In this document: positions 1 through 5,430 of the stretch, piece by piece
Numbering within the stretch: position 1 is the stretch's first letter
How the letters are laid out: every line of letters starts with the position of its first letter
From: DATJZH01 sp035499215
GTDB taxonomy: Bacteria > Actinomycetota > Actinomycetes > Streptosporangiales > Streptosporangiaceae
DNA length: 5,431 bases
Assembly (NCBI GenBank): GCA_035499215.1
Contig: DATJZH010000421.1
Span: forward strand, 1-5,431
Direction of reading: 5' to 3'
Position numbers and translations under genes: made by a program
Notes under the pieces: generated by a model
What the model was told of the DNA's origin: nothing
The model's database searches: none
Seen by the model: the letters and a program-made list of their open reading frames with translations, nothing else

Positions 1-3000
1 GGAGGCGGTCATGTAGCCTTCCGCGCCCGCCACCGAGAACCGGGTCACGGTGGCCGGCCGCTGCTTGGGCAGGCGGCGGCGCACCGGGCGGACGTCGTGC
101 GACGGGGTGGCGGCGGCCGCCGCCGTCTCTGGCTTCTTCCTCGCGTCCGACAGCGGCTGGCCGACCTTGCAGTTGTCCCGGTAGACCGCCAGCGCCTTCA
201 GGCCGAGCTTCCAGCCCTCCAGGTAGATGGACTCGATATCTTCGATTGATGCCGATTCGGGAAGATTGACCGTTTTCGATATTGCACCACTGAGTGCTGG
301 TTGAACCGCGGCCATCATCCGCACATGGCCCATGGGGCTGATGGCCCGCTCGCCCATCGCGCAGTCGAACACCTCGTAGTGCTCGGGCCGCAGTCCGGGC
401 GCCTCGATGACGTGACCGTGCTCGGCGATGAACTCGACGATCGCCTCAGCCTGTTCTGGCTGGTAACCGAGGTTCTTCAGGGCCCGCGGCACAGTCTGGT
501 TGACGATCTGCATGGAGCCGCCGCCGACCAGCTTCTTGAACTTGACCAGCGCCAGATCCGGTTCGACACCAGTGGTGTCGCAATCCATCATGAGCCCGAT
601 TGTCCCGGTCGGCGCCAACAGGCTGGCTTGGGCGTTTCGATACCCATGCGCTTTGCCCAGTTCGAGGCATTCCTGCCAGGCTTTGTTCGCGGCCGAGAGG
701 ATCGGGCCGTCGATGCCGCCCAGCGGCTTGATCCTGGCGCTCGCCTCGGCATGCTTGCTGATGACGCGCTGGTGGGCCGTCGCGTTGCGGGCGTAGCCGT
801 CATACGGGCCGACGGCCGTCGCCAGCTCGGCTGAGCGCCGGTACGCGGCGCCGGTCATCAGCGAGGTGATGGCACTGGCAATGGCCCGGCCGCCGTCGGA
901 GTCATACGCGTGACCGGTAGCCATCAGCAGCGCGCCGAGATTGGCGTAGCCGATGCCGAGCTGCCGGTAGGCCCGGGTCGTCGCGGTGATCTTCTCGGTC
1001 GGGAAGTCGGCGAAGCAGATGGAAATGTCCATCGCCGTGATAATCAGCTCGGTGAGCTGCTCGAAGCGCTGCATGTCGAAGGTGTCGTCGCGGCGGAGGA
1101 ATTTGAGCAGGTTAATGCTGGCCAGGTTGCAGGATGAATTGTCCAGGTGGACGTACTCAGAGCAGTTCGCGACAAGCGTTCCGCCGACAATGTAGGAGTG
1201 GTTGCGCGGTTCGGTGAGGTTGTAGGTCGTCTCGAATCCTCGCGGCTCCCGCGAGACCAAGCGGACGGTCTCGTCGGCGTTGTGCCAGGTGGTCGACGCG
1301 ATGATGCCGAGCAGCTGCTGCTGCTTGCCCGGCAGGCCGAAGCCGATCCTGGCGCTGAACTCCCGCAGGGAGGAGCCGCCCGTGACCCGCAGGTCGAAGC
1401 TGGGCCCGTCGGCGCCGCAGGCCGCAGAGCCATCGTCGCGGGAATAGCTGAAGCTGTCCTTCCCGGTGCCAGTCCGATGTATGCGGCTGGCGATGCCTAG
1501 CGATCCGAGCAGTTCCTGCACGCCGAGAAGCAGTTCCTCGCAGCGATTGCCGAGACCGACGTAGCAGGTACCGTCTTGGCTGCTCACGGCGCAGCCATCG
1601 GCGTCGAAGAGACCCTGCAGGAAGCCGGTCAGCGCCTCTTCGGGGGCCTCGAAAATCGCCTCGGGCACGTGCCTTACGGGTGCCGGTCCCGATGACACGC
1701 CCAGCGCGCGGGCAAAGGCGATGAAGGCATCCCCGGTAATCCCGAGATGCGCGGCGCCATTGGCCTGGGCGCTCGGCTTGGCGTCGAATCCCGTGATCCT
1801 CCTCAGCAGTTCCTGGTGCCTGGGAAGCGCCTCGGCGCAGTCCTGCGCGCAGCCGTAGACCGTGACCGCGTTCTGGTCAGTCACGCAGCCGTCACCGGCC
1901 AGCCAGCCAAGGTAATGGCCGAGTTCCCGGTCCCACTTCTCCGGCAGGCTGATGGCCTTGCGCGAACAGGCGGACCTGGCGGCAGCCAGCGCGTCCGCCG
2001 GAATCCTCGGGTCGGCCGCGCTGCGCGCGGCGTACTGCCGAGAGCGCACTACCTGGTCAGCGGGGGTCAGTTCCTCGGCCGGCACCCAGCCCCGGCTGGC
2101 GGTCCAGATGCGATGCGCCGGAGTACAGCGAAGTCGGGAGCCATCGGAGAACCGCAGTTCCGTGATCTCGTTTACCCCGGTCACCATGTAGCGCGTGGGG
2201 ACGGTGCCGACTACTCGGTCGGCCGGCTCGGATCCGGACGTGAGATCGTTGGTGTATACGGCGAATCTTTCGCCGGACGCGGCACGCGCCACAAGATCGC
2301 CGATCCGGATCAGGCCCTCGTCGGTTGCAACTCGCTGGTCGGCTGGGAGGCACGGATTACTTGCGGTTATTCTTCCGGATTCTGGGCACGTATGCCAGTC
2401 GTTAATTGTTCCGTCATATTGAATGCCGGGATCGGCGCATTCCCAGGCGGCTCTTGCCATTTTCCCGAACAATTCCTTCGCGTCCACTGTCTGCAGCGGC
2501 TCACCGGTCGTGCGTGCGGCGAGGTCGAAGGGCGCGCCGGACTCGACGGCGCGCATGAACTCGTCCGAGACCCGCACTGAGTTGTTGGCATTCTGGTACT
2601 GGACGCTGACGATATCCTTGCCGCCGAGGTCCATATCGAACCCGGCGTCCCGCAGCACCCGGACCTTTTCTTCTTCACGCGCCTTCGTCTCGATGAAGTC
2701 CGCCACGTCCGGGTGATCGACATCGAGGACGACCATCTTGGCGGCCCGCCGGGTTGCGCCGCCCGACTTGATGGTGCCGGCGGACGCGTCGGCTCCGCGC
2801 ATAAATGACACTGGCCCGCTGGCGGTGCCGCCCGACGACAGCAGCTCCTTGCTGGAGCGGATCCGGGACAGGTTGACGCCTGCGCCCGATCCGCCCTTGA
2901 ATATCAGGCCCTCTTCCCGGTACCACTCCAGGATCGAGTCCATTGTGTCGTCGACCGCCAGGATGAAGCAGTTATGCACCCTCAGGTTGGCGGACAGGTA

Positions 3001-3855
3001 CTCACCGCTCTCGGTCTGGATGTCGTAGACCTCCATCTCGCCCAGCCGCTCGACCTTGCCGACCTGGACCAGCTTCCGGTCAGATCCGCCGACCTCGGGG
3101 TCCACGTGCAGCAGGCGATCGCCGGCGCGAAGGAAGCCGGCCACCGTGAACTCGCCGATGTCCAGGTCAGCGGCCCGCCAGACCAGATGATCGGCTGTGA
3201 CGTCCAGGGCCGCGCCGGCAGCCGTGTGCACACGCAGCACTTCCTTCACGCCGTTGGCCTTCACCGCGACGATCCGCGTGGTGCCGCGCATGTCGTGGAC
3301 CTTGGCTCCCACCGCGCACTCGGTGACCAGCCGGCCGATCGGCACCGGACCCGCCGGGGTGCTGACGGGCGCGTCGTAGGGCTGACAGGCGGAGACCTGC
3401 TGAGGCGAGGAAGTACCGACGTTGAACCAGACCGGCGAGTTGAAGCTGAAAACCTGGTGTATGAGCGCGTAGGTCAGCTCATGCTCGAAGATCTCGGCGT
3501 CTGTCTTGGTGCCGAAGTAGCCGTGCTCTGTTCCGGCCGACACGTAGCTGTGGACGACCCGGTCAACGAGCTGCTTCAGGCTCCATTCCCGCTGCGGAGT
3601 GCCGACCGCGCCGCGGAAGTACTTGGTCGTCACGATGTTCGCTGCGTTGACCGACCAGAAATCCGGGAACTCGACACCGCGCTGCTCGAAGTTGACTGAC
3701 CCATCCCGCCAGTTCGTCATCACGACATCGCGCCGCTCCCAGGTCACCTCGTCGTAGGGATGGACGCCCGCACGTGTGTAGATGCGCCCGACGTTGAGTC
3801 CTTTTCCTGCGCTCTTGCCATCCTGCGACGCCGACCCGCTCGCCGTCTCGGTCAT
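1..3855 (-). CDS. nrdJ: Vitamin B12-dependent (class II) ribonucleotide reductase NrdJ, two-intein precursor, 3' end outside window
   Basis: Reduces ribonucleotides to deoxyribonucleotides in the cytosol using adenosylcobalamin to generate a thiyl radical. The minus strand reads open for 1285 codons from ATG 3855 to the window edge. Removing the two inteins leaves 750 extein residues, against roughly 950-970 in Streptomyces NrdJ (from memory), so about 200 C-terminal residues are missing, including the tail cysteines. Visible motifs are VHPYDEVTWERRDVVMTNW near the N-terminus, FNSPVWFNVGT, SAC|FILAVDDTMDSI, FKGGSGAGVNLSRIRSS, SNP|CSEYVHLDNSSCNLAS, LAPTGTIGLMMDCDTTGVEP, SGAISKTVNLPESA and LKALAVYRDNCKVG. 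In precursor numbering the catalytic cysteines are C296 (redox), C898 (radical) and C909 (redox partner); the 11-residue C898-C909 spacing fits class II enzymes. Start 3855 is chosen because MTETASG matches Streptomyces NrdJ and GAAGGGGG lies 5 nt upstream. It lies 83 nt after nrdR, in the same direction and probably the same operon. Confidence 0.97.
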   Translation of the reverse strand, partial: MTETASGSASQDGKSAGKGLNVGRIYTRAGVHPYDEVTWERRDVVMTNWRDGSVNFEQRGVEFPDFWSVNAANIVTTKYFRGAVGTPQREWSLKQLVDRVVHSYVSAGTEHGYFGTKTDAEIFEHELTYALIHQVFSFNSPVWFNVGTSSPQQVSACQPYDAPVSTPAGPVPIGRLVTECAVGAKVHDMRGTTRIVAVKANGVKEVLRVHTAAGAALDVTADHLVWRAADLDIGEFTVAGFLRAGDRLLHVDPEVGGSDRKLVQVGKVERLGEMEVYDIQTESGEYLSANLRVHNCFILAVDDTMDSILEWYREEGLIFKGGSGAGVNLSRIRSSKELLSSGGTASGPVSFMRGADASAGTIKSGGATRRAAKMVVLDVDHPDVADFIETKAREEEKVRVLRDAGFDMDLGGKDIVSVQYQNANNSVRVSDEFMRAVESGAPFDLAARTTGEPLQTVDAKELFGKMARAAWECADPGIQYDGTINDWHTCPESGRITASNPCLPADQRVATDEGLIRIGDLVARAASGERFAVYTNDLTSGSEPADRVVGTVPTRYMVTGVNEITELRFSDGSRLRCTPAHRIWTASRGWVPAEELTPADQVVRSRQYAARSAADPRIPADALAAARSACSRKAISLPEKWDRELGHYLGWLAGDGCVTDQNAVTVYGCAQDCAEALPRHQELLRRITGFDAKPSAQANGAAHLGITGDAFIAFARALGVSSGPAPVRHVPEAIFEAPEEALTGFLQGLFDADGCAVSSQDGTCYVGLGNRCEELLLGVQELLGSLGIASRIHRTGTGKDSFSYSRDDGSAACGADGPSFDLRVTGGSSLREFSARIGFGLPGKQQQLLGIIASTTWHNADETVRLVSREPRGFETTYNLTEPRNHSYIVGGTLVANCSEYVHLDNSSCNLASINLLKFLRRDDTFDMQRFEQLTELIITAMDISICFADFPTEKITATTRAYRQLGIGYANLGALLMATGHAYDSDGGRAIASAITSLMTGAAYRRSAELATAVGPYDGYARNATAHQRVISKHAEASARIKPLGGIDGPILSAANKAWQECLELGKAHGYRNAQASLLAPTGTIGLMMDCDTTGVEPDLALVKFKKLVGGGSMQIVNQTVPRALKNLGYQPEQAEAIVEFIAEHGHVIEAPGLRPEHYEVFDCAMGERAISPMGHVRMMAAVQPALSGAISKTVNLPESASIEDIESIYLEGWKLGLKALAVYRDNCKVGQPLSDARKKPETAAAAATPSHDVRPVRRRLPKQRPATVTRFSVAGAEGYMTAS
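1165..2352 (-). other. Intein 2 of NrdJ: 396-residue intein with LAGLIDADG endonuclease at the radical cysteine
   Basis: Self-splicing insert, residues 502-897 of the precursor. The host reads GRITASNP, is interrupted, then resumes as CSEYVHLDNSSCNLAS; joined, this restores the NPCSEY motif containing the thiyl-radical cysteine (C322 in T. maritima NrdJ numbering, family knowledge). Block A starts CLPADQRVATDEGLIRIGDL. Block B is CTPAHRIW with T77 and H80 (intein numbering). Two LAGLIDADG motifs occupy the middle. Block F is TTYNLTEPRNHSYIVGGTLVAN, followed by Cys+1. The block F His is present, but the penultimate residue is Ala instead of the usual His; some natural inteins tolerate this. 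Full length near 400 residues is typical for a Hint domain plus LAGLIDADG endonuclease. The frame is open throughout, so there is no sign of decay by stop or frameshift. Confidence 0.95.
1318..1926 (-). other. LAGLIDADG homing endonuclease domain inside intein 2 (approximate limits)
   Basis: The central part of intein 2 looks like a two-lobed LAGLIDADG (DOD-type) endonuclease, which would cut an intein-free nrdJ allele at the NPC site so that repair copies the intein in. Motif 1 is LGHYLGWLAGDG (1923-1888) and motif 2 is LTGFLQGLFDADG (1632-1594). Both keep the metal-binding acid, D154 and D252 in intein numbering. They are about 98 residues apart, as expected for a monomeric two-motif enzyme. 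The end of the second lobe reads FDLRVTGGSSLREFSARIGF and LPGKQQQLLGI, a pattern common in this family. It is probably still active, because both acids and an unbroken frame are retained. Domain edges are estimates. Confidence 0.9.
2971..3387 (-). other. Intein 1 of NrdJ: 139-residue mini-intein at the first redox cysteine
   Basis: Self-splicing protein insert, residues 157-295 of the precursor. The reductase reads SPQQVSA, is interrupted, then resumes as CFILAVDDTMDS; joined, this gives the normal SACFIL motif of class II reductases. Block A begins with Cys1 (CQPYDAPVSTPAGPVPIG). Block B is TADH with T64 and H67 (intein numbering). The C-terminal block runs VYDIQTESGEYLSANLRVHN followed by Cys+1, so penultimate His and terminal Asn are present. 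The residue usually occupied by the block F His, 11 residues before the terminal Asn, is Gly here. With only 139 residues there is no space for a homing endonuclease and no LAGLIDADG motif, so it is a mini-intein that cannot home by itself. The Cys exposed after splicing corresponds to C134 of Thermotoga maritima NrdJ (family knowledge). Boundaries follow the intein rule Cys1...Asn|Cys and are exact if that rule holds. Confidence 0.95.
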
Positions 3856-3860
3856 CCTTG

Positions 3861-3868
3861 CCCCCTTC
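3861..3868 (-). promoter_or_regulatory. Ribosome binding site of nrdJ
   Basis: GAAGGGGG on the minus strand, five bases before ATG 3855. It supports this start over an in-frame ATG at 3939, which has no clear Shine-Dalgarno sequence. It is a weaker match to the 16S tail than the sites of the other two genes. Confidence 0.65.
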
Positions 3869-3938
3869 GGGGACCCGCATGGATCCCATACCGGGCCCGG
3901 CCAGGCCCTGAGCTGATGAAATTCCGCACTGCCCGGCA

Positions 3939-4553
3939 TTACCGGGCTGCTACGCCCTGTTCTCGCGGAGTGTCGGGCAGCGCCGGGGCCGATTGCTGGC
4001 CGGCGGGCTCGGGTCCCGGCTTCCCGGAGCACGCGCTGTCCTCGCCCGGCGGCAGGACCTGCTGGGCCAGCCGCCGCCGATCCTCCGCTCTCGGACGCCA
4101 AGCGTCGAGGCGCTCCGATCGCAGGGTCGCAATCTCCTTTTCGAAGTCCGCCAGCGACTCGAATCCCCGGTAGACCGACGCGAAACGCAGGTAAGCGACT
4201 TCGTCGAGGACCCTCAGCGGCCCCAGGATGGCAAGGCCGACCTCATGCGATCGGACCTCGCCGCTGCCTCGCGACCTGATAACGTCTTCCACCTGCTGGG
4301 CCAGGATCGCGAGCTGGTCCTCGCTGACTGGCCTGCCCTGACAGGCGCGCCGGACGCCACGCACAATCTTCTCGCGGCTGAAGGGCTCGGTGGCGCCGCT
4401 GCGCTTGCTGACCATCAGGATCACGATCTCCTGGGTGGTGAACCGGCGGCCGCACTGCTGGCATGACCGGCGGCGGCGGATCGCGGCACCGTCCTCGGCA
4501 GTCCGGCTGTCGATGACCCTGCTGTCAGGGTGCCTGCAGTACGGGCAGTACAC
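3939..4553 (-). CDS. nrdR: Transcriptional repressor NrdR with C-terminal extension
   Basis: Nucleotide-sensing repressor of ribonucleotide reductase genes; it binds ATP or dATP through an ATP-cone and represses at paired NrdR boxes (family knowledge). The 204-residue protein starts YCPYCRHPDSRVIDSR after the initiator. The zinc ribbon uses C3, C6, C31 and C34, followed by GRRFTTQE. The ATP-cone spans about residues 46-136 (VSKRSGATEPFSREKIVRGV ... VAYLRFASVYRGFESLADF). Start GTG 4553 is chosen because family proteins begin right at this CPYC motif and a perfect Shine-Dalgarno sequence precedes it. A longer in-frame start at 4601 would add 16 unrelated residues and place the Shine-Dalgarno inside the gene. 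Typical NrdR is about 150-170 residues. The last 50 or so residues here are Arg/Pro/Glu/Ala-rich, low in complexity and probably disordered. Its neighbour nrdJ is the expected target. Confidence 0.97.
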   Translation of the reverse strand: MYCPYCRHPDSRVIDSRTAEDGAAIRRRRSCQQCGRRFTTQEIVILMVSKRSGATEPFSREKIVRGVRRACQGRPVSEDQLAILAQQVEDVIRSRGSGEVRSHEVGLAILGPLRVLDEVAYLRFASVYRGFESLADFEKEIATLRSERLDAWRPRAEDRRRLAQQVLPPGEDSACSGKPGPEPAGQQSAPALPDTPREQGVAAR

Positions 4554-4555
4554 GC

Positions 4556-4565
4556 GATCACCTCC
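4556..4565 (-). promoter_or_regulatory. Perfect Shine-Dalgarno sequence of nrdR
   Basis: GGAGGTGATC on the minus strand is complementary over ten bases to the usual 16S rRNA 3' end. GGAGG ends 7 nt before GTG 4553. This fixes the GTG start and suggests strong initiation despite the non-ATG codon. Confidence 0.9.
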
Positions 4566-4595
4566 CGTGTGCGTGCTGCTGAACGGCCGCCAGGA

Positions 4596-4611
4596 GCACA
4601 ACCCATGGAAA
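4596..4611 (-). promoter_or_regulatory. Possible second, degenerate NrdR box
   Basis: NrdR boxes usually come in pairs about 31-32 bp apart centre to centre. Exactly 32 bp from the good box is GCACAACCCATGGAAA, which matches only 8 of 16 consensus positions but keeps CACAA and the following AT. The phasing is right and the sequence is weak. Another imperfect candidate, 4610-4625, is only 18 bp from the good box. Confidence 0.35.
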
Positions 4612-4627
4612 AACTACAGTGGTGTAA

Positions 4628-4643
4628 CTACTAGATATTGTGG
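4628..4643 (-). promoter_or_regulatory. NrdR box upstream of nrdR-nrdJ
   Basis: CTACTAGATATTGTGG (plus strand) matches 12 of 16 positions of the published palindromic NrdR consensus ACACWATATATWGTGT, including the core half-site WGTG and central ATAT. It lies about 75 bp before the nrdR start, in an AT-rich island inside otherwise GC-rich DNA, as expected for a promoter. NrdR would thus repress its own operon. I could not assign -35 and -10 elements with confidence. Confidence 0.75.
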
Positions 4644-4782
4644 TCTCGCCGCCGACGCAATGCAAGTGGCTCGCAGCGCTTCGGAAGCCGCAGGCCGCGG
4701 AAATGCGGGTGGGCCAGGCATGTCGTGGAAACCCCTCGCTCACGCCGGCGTGTCGCGCCTGCGCCGGCGTGTCCGCGCCGCC

Positions 4783-4796
4783 CCCGGAGCGCCGGG
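4783..4796 (-). terminator. Weak candidate hairpin downstream of the LysM gene
   Basis: CCCGG and CCGGG flank a 4-base loop, 30-43 bases after the LysM stop codon. No U-run follows, which is common in actinobacteria. The neighbouring palindrome and repeats could fold with it into a larger structure. This is a structural suggestion only. Confidence 0.3.
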
Positions 4797-4825
4797 AACT
4801 CGCTGGCGGCTCAATCATGCGCCGC

Positions 4826-5398
4826 TCAGCCCTTCGGCACCCACAGCAGTTGCCCGGCCTTCAGCAAGGTTCCCCCCATGGCGTTCGCGTCGATGATCCG
4901 TTGCACCACCGTCTGAGTATTGGCCGACGGCCTCGCCGACGAGGCGATTGACCAGAGCGTCTGCCCCGGCTGCACCGCAATCTGCGTCATTCCCCGGTAG
5001 CCGGCCCCCGCCGGCGCGCGATGGCTGCTCGCCTGCGCCAAATCGGCCGCGCTCGCGCATAGCAGCGACACGATCATGGCCACGGCCGCAATAATCACGG
5101 TCAGCACGAAGCGCCCGCGCCTGGTCAGCCGCAGCGGCGTCGGCCCCCGCCCGGCGACCCCCGTGGCCCGGCCGCGGATGGCCCGCGAAGCCGGTCCGGG
5201 CGCGCGCCGGGAAACCGCCGCGGGCACGGGCCGGGAAACCGCCGCGGGCACGGGCCGGGAAACCGCCGCGGGATCAGCCACGCCGGCGCTACGGACCGTC
5301 TCCTGTGGCACCGGGCAAGCAGCTCGCGCCGTCAGGATCACCACATCCCGGCCCGCGGCGACCCGGCGGTCGGCCTCCGCCATGCTCATCGAGCTCAT
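4826..5398 (-). CDS. LysM-domain single-pass membrane protein, ChiZ/DivS/YneA-like division suppressor candidate
   Basis: Protein of 190 residues. Residues 1-95 are a cytosolic, Arg/Ala/Pro-rich and probably disordered tail containing an in-frame repeat (about residues 43-65). Residues 96-117 (RFVLTVIIAAVAMIVSLLCA) form one membrane span with preceding basic residues (LTRRGR), giving an N-in orientation. Residues about 138-189 form an extracellular LysM domain, with QPGQTLWSIA at its start and AGQLLWVPKG at its end, which should bind peptidoglycan. No catalytic hydrolase domain is visible. M. tuberculosis ChiZ (Rv2719c) has this layout and lies between lexA and nrdR; C. glutamicum DivS has the same neighbourhood. 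Those proteins delay division after DNA damage. An SOS box just upstream supports the same role, though this is inference. Start 5398 is chosen for GGGAGGT ending 4 nt upstream; later ATGs at 5389 and 5383 are possible. Confidence 0.88.
   Translation of the reverse strand: MSSMSMAEADRRVAAGRDVVILTARAACPVPQETVRSAGVADPAAVSRPVPAAVSRPVPAAVSRRAPGPASRAIRGRATGVAGRGPTPLRLTRRGRFVLTVIIAAVAMIVSLLCASAADLAQASSHRAPAGAGYRGMTQIAVQPGQTLWSIASSARPSANTQTVVQRIIDANAMGGTLLKAGQLLWVPKG
5207..5272. repeat. 24-bp tandem repeat, 2.75 copies, inside the LysM gene
   Basis: Two full copies (5207-5230 and 5231-5254) and an 18-bp partial copy (5255-5272) of a unit beginning CCGGGAAACCGCCGCGGG. The copies are identical. The unit is a multiple of three and encodes repeated PAAVSRPV in the cytosolic tail, so copy-number change would alter linker length without breaking the frame. 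Confidence 0.9.
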
Positions 5399-5402
5399 CC
5401 TT

Positions 5403-5409
5403 ACCTCCC
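5403..5409 (-). promoter_or_regulatory. Ribosome binding site of the LysM gene
   Basis: GGGAGGT on the minus strand, ending four bases before ATG 5398. It is a strong match that supports the first of three closely spaced in-frame ATG codons. Confidence 0.8.
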
Positions 5410-5414
5410 GTACG

Positions 5415-5430
5415 CCGAATGACAGTTCGA
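5415..5430. promoter_or_regulatory. LexA (SOS) box upstream of the LysM gene
   Basis: CCGAATGACAGTTCGA matches the actinobacterial/Gram-positive SOS box TCGAAC-N4-GTTCGA at 10 of 12 defined positions, with one half-site perfect. It lies 16 bp before the ATG, just upstream of the ribosome binding site, so bound LexA would block transcription of the LysM gene. In related genomes lexA is divergent at this position, and the same box could serve both genes. The window ends one base later, so any second box or the lexA gene cannot be seen. Confidence 0.75.

Larger units (their letters stand above)
4554..4825. other. Intergenic region between the LysM gene and nrdR; no gene seen
   Basis: This 272-bp stretch has two parts. 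The half nearer nrdR (about 4590-4670) is AT-richer and contains the NrdR box and presumably the nrdR-nrdJ promoter. The half nearer the LysM gene (about 4735-4800) is very GC-rich and repetitive: a 12-bp perfect palindrome CACGCCGGCGTG (4741-4752), an 11-bp direct repeat GCCGGCGTGTC at 4744-4754 and 4763-4773, and a short hairpin at 4783-4796. Small open frames crossing this region have no recognisable product and no good ribosome binding site. Confidence 0.7.

Noticed and set aside
301..834. Long plus-strand open frame within the nrdJ region
   Set aside because: It lies antisense to conserved NrdJ motifs, encodes a low-complexity unrecognised protein and is explained by the GC3 bias of the minus-strand gene.
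1747..2580. 277-codon plus-strand open frame
   Set aside because: It is antisense to intein 2 and extein 2, has no recognisable domain or ribosome binding site, and is a shadow of the real gene.
1165..3387. nrdJ broken by insertions or frameshifts
   Set aside because: The frame is continuous across both inserts, and both have Cys1, T-x-x-H and Asn|Cys+1 intein signatures, so the gene is intact as a splicing precursor.
2974..3699. 241-codon plus-strand open frame
   Set aside because: It is antisense to extein 1 and intein 1. The minus-strand reading gives clear reductase and intein motifs, so this is a shadow.
3856..3938. Cobalamin riboswitch before nrdJ
   Set aside because: The gap is only 83 bp and shows no B12-box-like element. 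A B12-dependent enzyme would not be expected to be switched off by its own cofactor.
4554..4601. Longer NrdR start at 4601 adding 16 residues
   Set aside because: The extra residues match nothing in the family, and the perfect Shine-Dalgarno at 4556-4565 points to GTG 4553.
4741..4796. Repeats considered as a CRISPR or attachment site
   Set aside because: There are only two short imperfect copies with no regular spacers and no mobile genes nearby. A GC-rich structured intergenic region is the simpler reading.
4558..4818. 86-codon minus-strand open frame between the LysM gene and nrdR
   Set aside because: The protein has no recognisable domain, it covers the NrdR box and Shine-Dalgarno sequence, and its composition looks random.
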